The position numbers and the translations under genes are program-made. Below the pieces are notes generated by a model, which saw only the letters and a list, made by a program, of their open reading frames with translations, was not told the origin of the DNA and searched no databases. A DNA stretch of 64,000 nt from Serratia rubidaea (lineage in GTDB: Bacteria > Pseudomonadota > Gammaproteobacteria > Enterobacterales > Enterobacteriaceae): NCBI GenBank assembly GCA_901472405.1, contig LR590463.1:1922001-1986000 (forward strand). Direction: 5' to 3'. This document shows, piece by piece, positions 1 through 10,186 of this stretch. Numbering within the stretch: position 1 is the stretch's first letter; every line of letters starts with the position of its first letter.

Positions 1-170
1 TAACAGCGAATTAGCATGGTCCGTTGCCCTAATGGACGCTGTGCACGCGTATCATTTTCTGCCGGTAATGACGGTTATTGTGGCATTTTCTGGCGTGACA
101 GGAAAATCCTCAATTAGGTTATGGTGCGCTCAGCGGCGGATTTTTTCCGGCGTGAGGGAGAAGAGAAGGC

Positions 171-192
171 GGGTCATTCGGTTGAATGACCC
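171..192 (-). terminator. Terminator of the flavin oxidoreductase gene
   Basis: A perfect 9-bp stem with a 4-base loop (GGGTCATTC, loop GGTT, GAATGACCC) lies about 40 bases past the stop codon of the minus-strand oxidoreductase. Read on the minus strand it is followed by a pyrimidine-rich stretch (gccttctctt). No convincing gene is visible in 1-230 on either strand. Confidence 0.65.
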
Positions 193-230
193 GGGAAGCA
201 TGTTGTTGCAGTCAGCCCGGCGCCGGGCGT

Positions 231-1409
<1,179 letters not shown>

Positions 1410-1531
1410 TCAGGCTGGCCGGGCAGTTCATGATGTGCTGCCTGATATTTTCAGGTATGATGTGCGCCGCGCGCCGTTCCGGGGGCGGCGCGCGGCGATT
1501 ATTTACCTCAGAAAGAACAGGAACGTACACC

Positions 1532-2587
1532 ATGCCAGTGTTACATAACCGAATCTCCAATGAGGAACTGAAGGCGCGCATGCTGGCTGAAACCGAGCCG
1601 CGCACCACGGTTTCTTTTTATAAATACTTCACCATCGACGATCCTAAAGCCTTTCGCGACAGCCTGTATATTCAGTTTGAAAAACTGAAGGTGTTCGGCC
1701 GTATTTATGTGGCGAAAGAGGGCATCAACGCGCAGATCAGCGTGCCGCAGAGCCATTTTGAGGCGTTTAAAACGGCGCTGTTTGCCTCACACCCGGCGCT
1801 GGATCAGGTGCGTTTGAACATCGCGCTGGAAGATGACGGTAAGTCCTTCTGGGTGCTGCGCCTTAAGGTGCGCGAGCGTATTGTCGCCGACGGTATCGAC
1901 GATGACAGCTTCGATCCTTCTAACGTGGGCGAGTATCTGAAGGCCGATCGGGTCAATGCCATGATCGACGATCCGAACACGCTGTTTGTCGATATGCGCA
2001 ACCACTATGAGTACGAAGTGGGGCATTTTGAAAACGCCATTGAAGTGCCTTCCGACACCTTCCGCGACCAGCTGCCGATGGCGGTGGAAATGCTGCAGGA
2101 TCAGAAAGACAAGAATATTGTCATGTACTGCACCGGTGGCATCCGCTGTGAAAAGGCCAGCGCTTACATGCTGCATAACGGCTTCAAAAACATTTATCAC
2201 GTGGAAGGCGGCATTATTGAATATACCCGTCGTGCTAAAGAGCAGGGGCTGCCGCTGAAGTTTATCGGCAAGAACTTCGTGTTTGACGAGCGGATGGGCG
2301 AGCGGATTTCGGACGATGTTATCGCCCACTGTCACCAGTGCGGCGCGCCGTGCGACAGCCATACCAACTGCAAGAATGACGGCTGCCACCTGCTGTTTAT
2401 CCAGTGCCCGAGCTGCGCCGCCAAGTTTGAAGGCTGCTGCAGCGAAATCTGTCGTGAAGAGCTGAAACTGCCGCGCGAAGAGCAGCGTGCGCGTCGCGCC
2501 GGGCGGGAGAACGGCGTGAAGATCTTCAACAAGTCAAAAGGGCTGTTGCAGACCACCATGCATATTCCGGATCCGGAAGATAAATAA
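1532..2587 (+). CDS. trhO: tRNA uridine(34) hydroxylase TrhO (YceA), rhodanese domain
   Basis: Oxygen-dependent hydroxylation of U34 in certain tRNA anticodons, the first step to 5-carboxymethoxyuridine. The 351-residue product is colinear with E. coli YceA: an N-terminal acylphosphatase-like domain ([16 protein letters not shown]), a rhodanese domain centred near residues 130-225 with active-site loop [11 protein letters not shown], and a C-terminal Cys-rich zinc-binding-like segment ([15 protein letters not shown]). I chose the ATG giving MPVLHNRIS because the homologue starts there; an in-frame ATG about 100 bases upstream adds residues with no family match. Single-gene unit ending in a bidirectional terminator. 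Confidence 0.96.
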   Translation: MPVLHNRISNEELKARMLAETEPRTTVSFYKYFTIDDPKAFRDSLYIQFEKLKVFGRIYVAKEGINAQISVPQSHFEAFKTALFASHPALDQVRLNIALEDDGKSFWVLRLKVRERIVADGIDDDSFDPSNVGEYLKADRVNAMIDDPNTLFVDMRNHYEYEVGHFENAIEVPSDTFRDQLPMAVEMLQDQKDKNIVMYCTGGIRCEKASAYMLHNGFKNIYHVEGGIIEYTRRAKEQGLPLKFIGKNFVFDERMGERISDDVIAHCHQCGAPCDSHTNCKNDGCHLLFIQCPSCAAKFEGCCSEICREELKLPREEQRARRAGRENGVKIFNKSKGLLQTTMHIPDPEDK

Positions 2588-2611
2588 TCGTTGCCGAAGG
2601 GCGATGATGAC

Positions 2612-2640
2612 ACAAGGGCGCGGCAGAACCGCGCCCTTGT
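2612..2640. terminator. Bidirectional terminator between trhO and yceI
   Basis: A perfect 12-bp inverted repeat ACAAGGGCGCGG / CCGCGCCCTTGT with a 5-base loop sits between the converging trhO and yceI genes. It is followed by T-rich sequence on the plus strand (TTGTTGTTAGTT). Confidence 0.8.
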
Positions 2641-2646
2641 TGTTAG

Positions 2647-3225
2647 TTACTTCTCACGTACGCCTTCGACGGAGATGATCAGCTCAACCTCTTGTGAGGC
2701 CGGGCCGAGATCGGTGGTGATGCCGAAGTCTTTCAGCTTGATTTTACCGTTGGCTTCAAAGCCGGCACGGTAGCCGCCCCATGGGTCATTGCCCTGGCCA
2801 ATCAGCTTGGCGTCCAGCGTAACCGGCTTGGTGACGCCGTTGAGCGTCAGGTTGCCGACCACGGCGTAGCCGTCACCGTCTTTTTTCACTTCGGTGGATT
2901 CAAACTTCGCCTGCTTGTTCTTTTCCACGTTGAGGAATTCGGCGCTGCGCAGGTGCTTGTCACGCTCCGCGTGGTTAGTGTCGACGCTGGCGGTGTTGAT
3001 GGTGACGTTGACCTTATCCTTGGACGGATCTTTCTCATCGAACGTAAAGCCGCCGTCAAAATCCTTGAAGCTGCCGTACAGCCAGCTGTAGCCAAGGTGC
3101 TGGATGCGGAACTCAATAAAGGCGTGCTGCCCCTGCTTGTCGATTTTGTAGTTGGCGGCCAGCGCGGAACCGGCGCTCAGCAGCAGAGCGCCTGCGGTCA
3201 GGCCTAATACGGTCTTTTTCAACAT
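2647..3225 (-). CDS. yceI: YceI family periplasmic lipocalin-like protein
   Basis: Secreted beta-barrel protein of the YceI family, whose members bind isoprenoid-type lipids; in E. coli it is induced by base and osmotic stress. The 192-residue product has a signal peptide ([17 protein letters not shown], cleavage after SALA), then conserved blocks [42 protein letters not shown] and a C-terminal [16 protein letters not shown]. The start is set by the RBS GGAGATAACC directly before ATG. It is the distal gene of a yceJ-yceI pair with a 25-base gap. Confidence 0.95.
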   Translation of the reverse strand: MLKKTVLGLTAGALLLSAGSALAANYKIDKQGQHAFIEFRIQHLGYSWLYGSFKDFDGGFTFDEKDPSKDKVNVTINTASVDTNHAERDKHLRSAEFLNVEKNKQAKFESTEVKKDGDGYAVVGNLTLNGVTKPVTLDAKLIGQGNDPWGGYRAGFEANGKIKLKDFGITTDLGPASQEVELIISVEGVREK

Positions 3226-3250
3226 GGTTATCTCCATTATTCCAAGTAGG

Positions 3251-3805
3251 TTAATCGGCGCTGCGACCCAGCATCCGTTTCAAAGTGACATCACGATCCA
3301 CAAAGTGATGCTTAAGTGCGGCCAAAGCGTGCAGTACCGACAGCACGACGACGCTCCAGGCCAGATAAAGGTGAATCGTCCCGGCGGTATCGGCCTGAGC
3401 GCCCATGCCGGTGACGCTGGCGGGAACCTCGAACCAGCCGAACACGCTGATCGCCTGACCGTCGGCGGTAGAAATCAGATAGCCGCTGATCAGAATAGCG
3501 AACAGAATGACATACAGCGCCAGGTGCGCCAGCACGGCGCCGACGCGGGTAACGCGGGAATAGCTGGCCAGCGGTTTCGGCGGCGGAGAGATCAGGCGCC
3601 AGATGACGCGCACCACCATAACGATAAACAGCAGCACGCCGATACTCTTATGGATCTCCGGCGCCTGGTGATACCACACGTCGTAATAGCCCAGCGTGAC
3701 CATCCATAGGCCAAGCGCAAACATGCCGTACACCACAAGGGCGACCAGCCAGTGGATCAAGATAAACAGATGACCGAAACGGTCGGGGGTATTTTTCCAA
3801 AGCAT
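3251..3805 (-). CDS. yceJ: Cytochrome b561 family protein YceJ
   Basis: Inner-membrane di-heme cytochrome b561 of 184 residues with four predicted helices. Candidate heme ligands are histidines in [11 protein letters not shown] (helix 1), the [11 protein letters not shown] segment (helix 2), [11 protein letters not shown] (helix 3) and [16 protein letters not shown] (helix 4). It probably moves electrons between the quinone pool and a periplasmic partner, though no partner is proven. Promoter-proximal to yceI, the same pairing seen in E. coli. RBS GGAAG lies a few bases before the ATG. Confidence 0.92.
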   Translation of the reverse strand: MLWKNTPDRFGHLFILIHWLVALVVYGMFALGLWMVTLGYYDVWYHQAPEIHKSIGVLLFIVMVVRVIWRLISPPPKPLASYSRVTRVGAVLAHLALYVILFAILISGYLISTADGQAISVFGWFEVPASVTGMGAQADTAGTIHLYLAWSVVVLSVLHALAALKHHFVDRDVTLKRMLGRSAD

Positions 3806-4231
3806 CGGACTTCCTTAATTCCTTATTGCCGATTGCAATAATTAACAGGAAAAAACATAAAATCAATAATAAATTTAACTATGTTGCGACTTAATAATAT
3901 TAGTCAGTGGATTTGCACAAGATCGGAAAAATTAATCAAAGTAATCGTTGAAGAGATAAGGGAAAAAGACGGCCATGGCCTACGTTGTAAATTGAAATAA
4001 AACGAATTTCTATTTTACTGTCAATTTTTGTCATGTTGCGTAAATCCGGTCGCCAGCGTTCGGCAATGCGTCTTGTTGACCGGAAAAGGATGGTCGTCAC
4101 CGGCCGGCATCTGCTGATTTTCCACGCGGATGAGTTATAAAAACTGATGATTAACCCACAGTCCTGCGGCAGAGTTTGTTAAAATAACTGTTTCATTAGT
4201 TTGCCTATTATCGGGAAAAAAGGATGTTATC
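3806..4231. other. Divergent intergenic region yceJ / tqsA
   Basis: 426 bases without a coding region. It is markedly AT-rich compared with the flanking genes (3830-4030 especially) and must hold the promoters of both divergent units. I could not place a convincing -35/-10 pair or a known operator, and no RNA gene is evident. Confidence 0.6.
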
Positions 4232-5290
4232 TTGAGCCGAAATCTATTCATCGATCGCCCGCTGCGGCTGGCGATTATGCTGGCGACGATCGTGGTGATC
4301 CTTGCCGGGATTAAAATGTCCTCGGAAATTGTGGTGCCGTTTTTGCTGGCGGTATTTTTAACCATCGTGCTAAACCCGTTGGTTGCCCGTCTGGAACGCT
4401 GGCGGGTGCCGCGTATGCTGGGCGTGATGCTGTTAGTGACGCTGGTGGTGATCGTACTGGTGATGTTTATCGGCATGATGGGGGCATCGCTGAATGAGTT
4501 TGCCCGTTCGCTGCCGCAGTATCGCGGCATGATGACGGAAAAAATGCATGAGCTGCAGCGCTATGCGGATCGCTTCAATATCGTCATCTCGGCGGAGGCG
4601 ATCGTGCATTATATTGATCCCAGCGCCACGATGAATCTGGTGACGCGCCTGCTGAGCCACCTCTCCGGCGCGATGACCAATATTTTCCTGCTGCTGATGA
4701 CGGTGGTCTTTATGCTGTTTGAGGTGCAGCTGCTGCCAGCGAAGCTGCGCCAGGTATTGAGCAGGCCGACCCAGGGCATTGCCAACCTGCAGCGGGCAGT
4801 GCAGGGGGTGACGCACTATCTGGTGATCAAAACGGCGATTAGCCTGGCGACCGGCATGATTGTCTGGATCTTTTTGGCGATTATCGACGTGCGTTTTGCC
4901 TTTATCTGGGGGCTGCTGGCTTTCCTGCTCAATTTTATTCCCAATATCGGTTCGGTGATCGCCGCCGTTCCACCGTTGATCACCGCGCTGTTATTTAACG
5001 GCTTTGGCGATGCATTGGTGGTGGCCGGCGGCTTTGTACTGATCAACCTGGTGATTGGCAATATCCTCGAACCGCGGGTGATGGGGCGCGGTCTTGGCCT
5101 GTCGACGCTGGTGGTCTTTCTCTCGCTGATTTTCTGGGGGTGGTTGCTGGGGCCGGTGGGGATGCTGCTGTCGGTGCCGCTCACCATCATTGCGCGCATC
5201 GCGCTGGAAGCCAGTGAAAACGGCAGGAAAATAGCGGTAATTCTGGGCGATGGCCGCGACGAAAGGGCGGCGGAACGCCAGGCGGAATAA
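4232..5290 (+). CDS. tqsA: AI-2E family transporter, TqsA-type autoinducer-2 exporter
   Basis: Inner-membrane protein of the AI-2E (UPF0118) family. The match to E. coli TqsA (YdgG), which exports autoinducer-2, runs along the whole 352 residues: PFLLAVFLTIVLNPLV, HYIDPSATMNLVTRLL, RFAFIWGLLAFLLNFIPNIGSV, GNILEPRVMGRGLGLSTL, LSLIFWGWLLGPVGMLLS. About 7-8 hydrophobic segments are visible in the usual two clusters. The start is a TTG preceded by AAGGA with a 7-base spacer; the first in-frame ATG (residue 16) would cut into helix 1. The position next to yceIJ differs from E. coli, where tqsA lies elsewhere. Confidence 0.85.
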   Translation: MSRNLFIDRPLRLAIMLATIVVILAGIKMSSEIVVPFLLAVFLTIVLNPLVARLERWRVPRMLGVMLLVTLVVIVLVMFIGMMGASLNEFARSLPQYRGMMTEKMHELQRYADRFNIVISAEAIVHYIDPSATMNLVTRLLSHLSGAMTNIFLLLMTVVFMLFEVQLLPAKLRQVLSRPTQGIANLQRAVQGVTHYLVIKTAISLATGMIVWIFLAIIDVRFAFIWGLLAFLLNFIPNIGSVIAAVPPLITALLFNGFGDALVVAGGFVLINLVIGNILEPRVMGRGLGLSTLVVFLSLIFWGWLLGPVGMLLSVPLTIIARIALEASENGRKIAVILGDGRDERAAERQAE

Positions 5291-5313
5291 CGCGACGCTA
5301 ACGCATTTGGCGC

Positions 5314-5336
5314 GGCTGACACCCTGTCGTTCAGCC
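5314..5336. terminator. Weak hairpin between convergent tqsA and regulator gene
   Basis: GGCTGA and TCAGCC form a 6-bp stem around an 11-base loop just past the tqsA stop and overlapping the end of the minus-strand regulator. There is no U tract on either side, so its role in termination is uncertain. Confidence 0.3.
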
Positions 5337-5939
5337 CGCCATGCGCACTGCGGGGGCATCGGGCGGATAAAAATATCGCAGGATGTTGTACAGCGAATAA
5401 AACTCCAGCCGGTTACGGGCGTTAATCTTCTCCGTGATATGCCGCTTATGCACATAAACGGTATGCGAACTGATCTGCAGTTTACGGGCGATGCGGTAGT
5501 TCGGCACTTCCGCCATCCAGTGCTTCATGACCGTCAGCTCCTGCGGGCTGAACAGCGAATGCAGGCTGTTTTCCATCAAGGAATGCGGCGTATCGCGCAG
5601 GATACGCAGCGCTTTGGGCAATGCGGCCTTATTGAACAGGAAGGCGTTATCGGCGATGCGCATCGGTCGGTCGCCGTAAGGGTAAGGAGCATCCAGGTAG
5701 ATAAACAGCACCGCGTTATTACTGCTGTCGATCAGCGTCTGTAACCAGGGATTGTCTAGATTTGGCCGGCAGTAGTGGGTCAGGTTCAGCAGGATATGCG
5801 AGGGGTTATCGCTGGACAGGTGCTGCACCGCGGCGCTGAGCGTATCACAACCGGTTACGGTATTGGCGGCGTTGTCGGCCAGATAGCTGGCGATACCGAG
5901 GCGGGTATAACCGCATTCGTCCACGACGAGTAGTTTCAT
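5331..5939 (-). CDS. LuxR-type transcriptional regulator with atypical receiver (RcsA/BglJ-like)
   Basis: DNA-binding regulator of 202 residues. The N-terminal half begins MKLLVVDECGYTRLGIASYL, matching the start of the RcsA/BglJ group, and has a receiver-like fold without the usual phospho-acceptor Asp: the expected site reads HILLNLTHY. The C-terminal LuxR/GerE helix-turn-helix spans about residues 128-190 (FSPQELTVMKHWMAE, NYRIARKLQISSHTVYVHKRHI). Members of this group act by pairing with RcsB or by themselves rather than through phosphorylation; that is inference here. The start is set by RBS AAGGATG before ATG. It is convergent with tqsA and upstream of solA on the same strand. The target is unknown. 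Confidence 0.78.
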   Translation of the reverse strand: MKLLVVDECGYTRLGIASYLADNAANTVTGCDTLSAAVQHLSSDNPSHILLNLTHYCRPNLDNPWLQTLIDSSNNAVLFIYLDAPYPYGDRPMRIADNAFLFNKAALPKALRILRDTPHSLMENSLHSLFSPQELTVMKHWMAEVPNYRIARKLQISSHTVYVHKRHITEKINARNRLEFYSLYNILRYFYPPDAPAVRMAG

Positions 5940-6123
5940 GCTGACATCCTTGTGATCGGGCAAATAATACCAAGCATAGGTAAAATAGGGGGGAGCCCGA
6001 TGCCAATCAATTCGGAAATCTGGATTGTTGCGCCAGCTTTTTCCGTGGATAGATGCCGAAGGGATGCCAACGTCAGGGGGAATGTCGCAGCCGAGGCGGG
6101 CAACGGCTGCGATTGCGTTACGG

Positions 6124-7239
6124 TTAGTTAAAACGCTGCAGCGAGAACGGCGTCAGATCGAACGGAATGGCTTTGTCCTGCGCAAACAGCGAGGCGATTT
6201 CACCCAGTACGCTGGCAAACTTAAAGCCGTGACCGCTTAGCCCGGTAATCACCATCATATTCTCACTACCGGGAACGGTATCAATAATAAAGTCCTCGTC
6301 CGGACTCATATCATAGGTACAGACTTTGCCGTGCAGGCACACGCCGACGCCGGGCAGATGCTGGCGCAGGAAGTTAAACACTTCGCTGCCGTCGCTGGCA
6401 ACGCTGCCGAAGGACCGGCGCTGCTCCGGTGTTTCAATCGGCTGGCCGCCGTTGTGTTTGCCGACTTTCAGGCCGTCGTTATCGGCAGGGAAGCCGTAAT
6501 AGTGGCAGCCGTCCTGCGCCTCAACGGTAAAGGCCGGGAAGCGGTTGGGTTCGCTGTAGCGCCCGTCGGCCTGGTGCCAGGAAAAGACTTTACGCAGCGG
6601 CGTGACCGGCAGCTGCGGCAACAGCGCTTTTACCCAGGTGCCGGCGGCGACCAGGGCTTTTTTCGCCTGATAGCGGCCTTCCGCCGTGGTGACTTCTACG
6701 CCGCCGTCAATGGCGTTAACCGCCGTGACCGGACAGTTAAACAGCTGGCTGCAACCGGCCTCTTGCGCCAGGCGGATATATTGCGCGATGGCCCGTTCGG
6801 AGCGCAGAAAGCCGGCGTCCGGCTCGAAGACGCCGACGTAGTGCGCCGGCGCGTTGAATTCAGGCCAGCGCTGTTGCACGTCGTCGGCGCTCAGCAGTTG
6901 GGTGTTCAGGCGGAAAGTGCGCGCGCTTTGTTGGGCGTTGGCAATAAACTCGGCGTCTTTGGGGCCCAGGTTGAGCACGCCGCAGGCGTGGAACAGCTGC
7001 TCGCCGCAGTCCCGCGTCAGGCCGTTCCACAGGGCCTGCGCGCGCAGCAATAACGGAACATATCGTTCACCTTCGCCGTAGGCATGGCGAATAATACGCG
7101 TATCGCCGTGGTGGCTGCCGTTGCTGTGCGGGGGGATTTCGCTGTCGATCATCAGCACTTTCAACCCTGCCTGCGTGGCGTAGTAGCCAGCGGCGGTGCC
7201 AACGGAACCGCTGCCGACGACGATTAAATCATATTCCAC
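6124..7239 (-). CDS. solA: N-methyl-L-tryptophan oxidase SolA (sarcosine oxidase family)
   Basis: Soluble FAD enzyme oxidising N-methyl amino acids (N-methyltryptophan, sarcosine) to the amino acid, formaldehyde and H2O2. The 371 residues are colinear with E. coli SolA: Rossmann motif [15 protein letters not shown], the [18 protein letters not shown] block, GFLRSERAI, and [15 protein letters not shown], whose Cys is the covalent FAD-attachment residue in the family. A GTG start (VEYDLIVVG) with RBS GAGGATAGG is supported by homology; a longer upstream frame adds about 37 unrelated residues. It lies between the RcsA-like gene and bssS. Confidence 0.94.
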   Translation of the reverse strand: MEYDLIVVGSGSVGTAAGYYATQAGLKVLMIDSEIPPHSNGSHHGDTRIIRHAYGEGERYVPLLLRAQALWNGLTRDCGEQLFHACGVLNLGPKDAEFIANAQQSARTFRLNTQLLSADDVQQRWPEFNAPAHYVGVFEPDAGFLRSERAIAQYIRLAQEAGCSQLFNCPVTAVNAIDGGVEVTTAEGRYQAKKALVAAGTWVKALLPQLPVTPLRKVFSWHQADGRYSEPNRFPAFTVEAQDGCHYYGFPADNDGLKVGKHNGGQPIETPEQRRSFGSVASDGSEVFNFLRQHLPGVGVCLHGKVCTYDMSPDEDFIIDTVPGSENMMVITGLSGHGFKFASVLGEIASLFAQDKAIPFDLTPFSLQRFN

Positions 7240-7331
7240 GTAACCTATCCTCACTGTTGCGCTTTGCTGAACCCAGCATGATAAAAGGTTGGGCGCGCCA
7301 ATGCACCCGTTGTCGGCGGCAGATAAAGAAA

Positions 7332-7358
7332 AAGCGCCGGGAATGTTCACCGGCGCTT
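7332..7358 (-). terminator. Terminator of bssS
   Basis: A 9-bp stem AAGCGCCGG / CCGGCGCTT with a 9-base loop lies 20 bases past the bssS stop on the minus strand. It is followed there by TTTCTTTATCT. Confidence 0.75.
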
Positions 7359-7378
7359 AGGACGTTTGGCTTAATGAA

Positions 7379-7633
7379 TCAGTGTTTTTTACGATCAAGA
7401 TCCTGGTATTCCGTCGATTCGATTTTTGCGATGCCCGCCTCTAGGATATTTATCAATTGTCGGGCGACATCTGTGGTTAACCAAAGCGTTCTGTCTACTT
7501 GGGCTTCCTCGGGCGTTTGGTCTAGCGAAGACAGGTAATGAAGGCGTATCATCATGGCGTCGTAAACGTCAACGGTGCTGATATCCCATCCAACAAGCGG
7601 GTGTGTCTGAATAACTTCATCATTTCTGTCCAT
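7379..7633 (-). CDS. bssS: Biofilm regulator BssS
   Basis: Small cytosolic protein of 84 residues nearly identical in layout to E. coli BssS (YceP): VIQTHPLVGWDISTVDVYDAM, then LWLTTDVARQLINILEAGIAKIES. E. coli BssS affects biofilm formation through indole and AI-2 signalling by an unknown mechanism. It has its own terminator, and the 215 bases upstream (7634-7848) presumably carry its promoter. Its closeness to tqsA and the RcsA-like gene puts several biofilm-linked genes together, but no shared control is visible. Confidence 0.95.
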   Translation of the reverse strand: MDRNDEVIQTHPLVGWDISTVDVYDAMMIRLHYLSSLDQTPEEAQVDRTLWLTTDVARQLINILEAGIAKIESTEYQDLDRKKH

Positions 7634-7848
7634 AAAGACCCCTTATTGAGTAGTAACTAACGCGAGTGACTAACGAGGATCGATGCGGCTCATCTTCATG
7701 AGGAGCCTTTATAGTATACGCTTCGTGGTTGTCTGATGCGGCTTTTCCGATGAAAATTTGTTAAATAATGACGTGTTTGCGCAATAATTCAGCAAAAGAG
7801 AGGGGGCAGCTTGCCGTTTCTCGGAACGACAAGCCGTAGAACGACGGT

Positions 7849-8127
7849 TTACTCTGCCGCAGGGGAAGCGGCGGGGGGCTGAAGATGCTTTTCCAGTTCG
7901 CCGGCCAGCTGGGCGAAGTGTTGTTGCGTTTCCGCATCGCGGTTCTGGTTTTGCGCTTCCAGCTTCAGGCTGTGGATCAGCAGTTGATTCGCCTTGTCAT
8001 CCAGCCCAAAGGCCAGATAGGAGAAGGCGACTTCCAGCACGTTAAGGCGCCGTTTTTGATCGGCGATAACCGTCAGCAGTTCGCCGAAGGTCATTGCTTC
8101 TTCTGATTTTTCTTTGTCCAGGGCCAT
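7849..8127 (-). CDS. Small conserved protein of unknown function
   Basis: 92 residues, soluble and mostly helical by composition: charged N-terminus (ALDKEKSEEAM), a central segment FGELLTVIADQKRRLNVLEVAFSYLAFGLD resembling a coiled coil or oligomerisation helix, and a C-terminal Pro/Ala-rich tail. A strong RBS (AGGAGG, 10 bases before ATG) and reading-frame quality support a real gene. I do not recognise the family; it is not present at this place in E. coli K-12. It lies between bssS and dinI on the same strand. Confidence 0.75.
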   Translation of the reverse strand: MALDKEKSEEAMTFGELLTVIADQKRRLNVLEVAFSYLAFGLDDKANQLLIHSLKLEAQNQNRDAETQQHFAQLAGELEKHLQPPAASPAAE

Positions 8128-8239
8128 GGAAAGAGACCTCCTGTTGTAATAGCGCCCGCACCCATCCTTTATTACAGATCAGATGGCGTTTTTATTCCAG
8201 CTAATTTCATCCCGGTTGGCGGGTTACAGGCATAAAAAA

Positions 8240-8259
8240 GCCGGAGAGCGACCCCCGGC
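8240..8259 (-). terminator. Terminator of dinI
   Basis: Stem GCCGG / CCGGC around a 10-base loop, followed on the minus strand by TTTTTTATG, about 20 bases beyond the dinI stop codon. Confidence 0.7.
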
Positions 8260-8277
8260 AAAAACAGCATTGCAGTA

Positions 8278-8517
8278 TTATTCGGCACTGAACCAATCGT
8301 CGGCGCTTTCCCAGGTTTCCTGGAGAATCTCGGCGATCAGATCCTTATCTGTCTTGAGGCCGCCGAGAACGGAAAGCCCGTTGGCGCCGGAATACCTGAC
8401 CTGAACCACCGTATCCGGGAACTGACGGTTAATCCGTTTGCTTAATTCACCGTTAAGGGCTTCTATCGCCCCCGGCGGCAGCGGCCTGGTCTTGTCTATG
8501 GTTACTTCAACACGCAT
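8278..8517 (-). CDS. dinI: DNA damage-inducible protein I
   Basis: 79-residue SOS protein that binds RecA filaments and stabilises them, limiting LexA and UmuD cleavage. The sequence matches the DinI family: MRVEVTIDKTRPLPPGAIEAL, RINRQFPDTVVQVRYSGANGL, and an acidic C-terminal helix ending WESADDWFSAE that mimics DNA to contact RecA. A perfect LexA operator sits 22 bases upstream, and a terminator follows, so it is a single-gene SOS unit. Confidence 0.96.
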   Translation of the reverse strand: MRVEVTIDKTRPLPPGAIEALNGELSKRINRQFPDTVVQVRYSGANGLSVLGGLKTDKDLIAEILQETWESADDWFSAE

Positions 8518-8538
8518 TATTGCCCCCGAAGTTATTCA

Positions 8539-8554
8539 CTGTTTATTTATACAG
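8539..8554 (-). promoter_or_regulatory. LexA operator (SOS box) of dinI
   Basis: CTGTTTATTTATACAG fits the enterobacterial SOS consensus CTGT-N8-ACAG exactly, with an AT-rich centre, and lies 22 bases upstream of the dinI start. LexA bound here would block dinI transcription until DNA damage. Confidence 0.92.
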
Positions 8555-8597
8555 TTAATCCGCATCGGGAGCAAGAGGGCGTGATAAATAAAAAAGA

Positions 8598-9647
8598 TTA
8601 GCTGGCGGTTACCGTCCAGTTAACGCTTTCGCCGGCCAGGAACGGCACGATGGACTCGTTGCCCAGCGCAATCTCTTCCGGCTGCACGCTAGGGACGCGC
8701 TGCAGTTCGATAAAGTCTTCGTTGACCGGTAAGCCGTAGAAGCGCGGTCCGTTGAGTGAACAGAAGGCTTCCAGGTGTTCCAGCGCGCCTAACTGTTCAA
8801 ACACCGTGGCGTAGGCCGGCATGGCGCTTGGCGCATTGAACACCCCGGCGCAGCCGCAGCTGGATTCTTTGCGGTGCTTGGCGTGCGGCGCGGAATCGGT
8901 ACCGAGGAAGAAACGGTCGGAGCCGCTGGCTACCGCCTTGCGCAGCGCTTCCTGGTGGATATTGCGCTTGAGGATCGGCAGGCAGAACAGGTGCGGACGG
9001 ATGCCGCCCACCAGCATATGGTTACGGTTGAACATCAGGTGTTGCGGCGTGATGGTGGCGCCGAGGAAGCGGTCGCCGGCCAGGACGTATTCAGCCGCCT
9101 CTTTGGTGGTGATGTGCTCAAAGACGATCTTCAGCTCCGGGAACTGACGGCGGATCGGCTCCATCACCTGGGCGATAAAGCGGGCTTCGCGGTCGAAGAT
9201 ATCCACGCCGGCGTCGGTCACTTCACCGTGGATCAGCAGCGGCATGCCGATTTTCTGCATCTGCTCAAACAGCGGGTAGATACCCGTTACGTCGCTGACG
9301 CCGTGGTTAGAGTTGGTGGTGGCGTTAGCGGGGTAGAGTTTGGCGGCGGTGAAAATACCTTGCTTGAACCCTTCCGTCAGCACGTCGGTCGACAGAGAGT
9401 CGGTCAGGTAGCAGGTCATCAGCGGGGTGAAATTGTGTTCCGCCGGCACTGCCGCCAGGATGCGGTCGCGATAACGCTGTGCGGCTTCAAGCGTGGTGAT
9501 CGGCGGAGCCAGGTTCGGCATTACAATCGCGCGGCCGAATACCTGACTGGTATAGGGCAGGACCGTTTTCAACATCTCATCATCACGCAGATGGATGTGC
9601 CAGTCGTCAGGGCGGCGAATTTTCATGGCTTGAGGTTGTGCTGTCAT
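8598..9647 (-). CDS. pyrC: Dihydroorotase
   Basis: Zinc enzyme of pyrimidine synthesis: reversible cyclisation of N-carbamoyl-L-aspartate to dihydroorotate. The 349 residues are colinear with E. coli PyrC. Metal-binding HIHLRD is near residue 17. The carboxylated Lys is in [18 protein letters not shown]; further ligands are in PLLIHGEV and [10 protein letters not shown]; the catalytic Asp region is [23 protein letters not shown]. coli pyrC is controlled by CTP-dependent start-site choice and a leader hairpin; I could not verify that hairpin or a PurR box in the 60 bases upstream. Confidence 0.97.
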   Translation of the reverse strand: MTAQPQAMKIRRPDDWHIHLRDDEMLKTVLPYTSQVFGRAIVMPNLAPPITTLEAAQRYRDRILAAVPAEHNFTPLMTCYLTDSLSTDVLTEGFKQGIFTAAKLYPANATTNSNHGVSDVTGIYPLFEQMQKIGMPLLIHGEVTDAGVDIFDREARFIAQVMEPIRRQFPELKIVFEHITTKEAAEYVLAGDRFLGATITPQHLMFNRNHMLVGGIRPHLFCLPILKRNIHQEALRKAVASGSDRFFLGTDSAPHAKHRKESSCGCAGVFNAPSAMPAYATVFEQLGALEHLEAFCSLNGPRFYGLPVNEDFIELQRVPSVQPEEIALGNESIVPFLAGESVNWTVTAS

Positions 9648-9844
9648 GGTGCAAGGCTCCGGCGGTCAGAAATACGTCTAAGTAAAAGCGAATAATGGGG
9701 GTTATTCACGCCGGGGTGTAAGCATAAGCGGAAAGCGCTCTTGATGCATCTGTTTGTTAACCAAAGTTGAAAACAATAGATAAACGGGCGCATAGTAATC
9801 GTCTTGACGATGACTTTTGCTACTTATTCCTACAGGAGGATGAA

Positions 9845-10132
9845 ATGGAAATTCGCGTGGTGGCCACTTTGCAGGCCAAAGAGGAGTTTATTGATGATGT
9901 TAATGACGCAGTGCATCAGATTATCGACGCCAGCCGTCAGGAGTTGGGAAACCTGCAGTACGATCTGCACCGTGAGCTGGATAAGCCCGGCACCTTTGTG
10001 TTCTTCGAGCGCTGGGCCAGCGCTGAGGCGTTGGATAAGCATAATGCCACCGAACACTTCCAACACTTTGTCCGCCAGATTGACGGCAAGCTGGACTCGC
10101 TGGATATCAAACAGCTGAAAAAAGTAGCCTGA
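9845..10132 (+). CDS. Antibiotic biosynthesis monooxygenase (ABM) domain protein, YgiN-like
   Basis: 95-residue single ABM domain (dimeric alpha-beta barrel), a fold used by cofactor-free quinol monooxygenases and heme-degrading enzymes. Visible signs are the N-terminal strand EIRVVATLQAKEEFIDDVNDAVHQII, the family blocks LGNLQYDLHRELDKPGTFVFFERWAS and HNATEHFQHFVRQI. The substrate is unknown; quinol oxidation by analogy with YgiN is a guess. The start at 9845 follows AGGAGG; an overlapping ATG five bases upstream is out of frame. It is divergent from pyrC and convergent with rne. Confidence 0.82.
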   Translation: MEIRVVATLQAKEEFIDDVNDAVHQIIDASRQELGNLQYDLHRELDKPGTFVFFERWASAEALDKHNATEHFQHFVRQIDGKLDSLDIKQLKKVA

Positions 10133-10146
10133 ATGCCGTGCAATAA

Positions 10147-10170
10147 AAAACCCGCCGATTGGCGGGTTTT
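10147..10170. terminator. Bidirectional terminator, ABM gene / rne
   Basis: AAAACCCGCC-GATT-GGCGGGTTTT is a 10-bp perfect stem with a tetraloop, followed by more T residues on the plus strand and preceded by an A run that reads as U on the minus strand. It serves both converging genes. Confidence 0.88.
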
Positions 10171-10186
10171 TTTTTCACGGTTTAAC

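Noticed and set aside
51-71. Similarity of CTGCCGGTAATGA at the left edge to the pepT-upstream dyad
   Set aside because: Thirteen identical bases are expected by chance several times in 64 kb; the left copy lacks a matching inverted arm of equal length.
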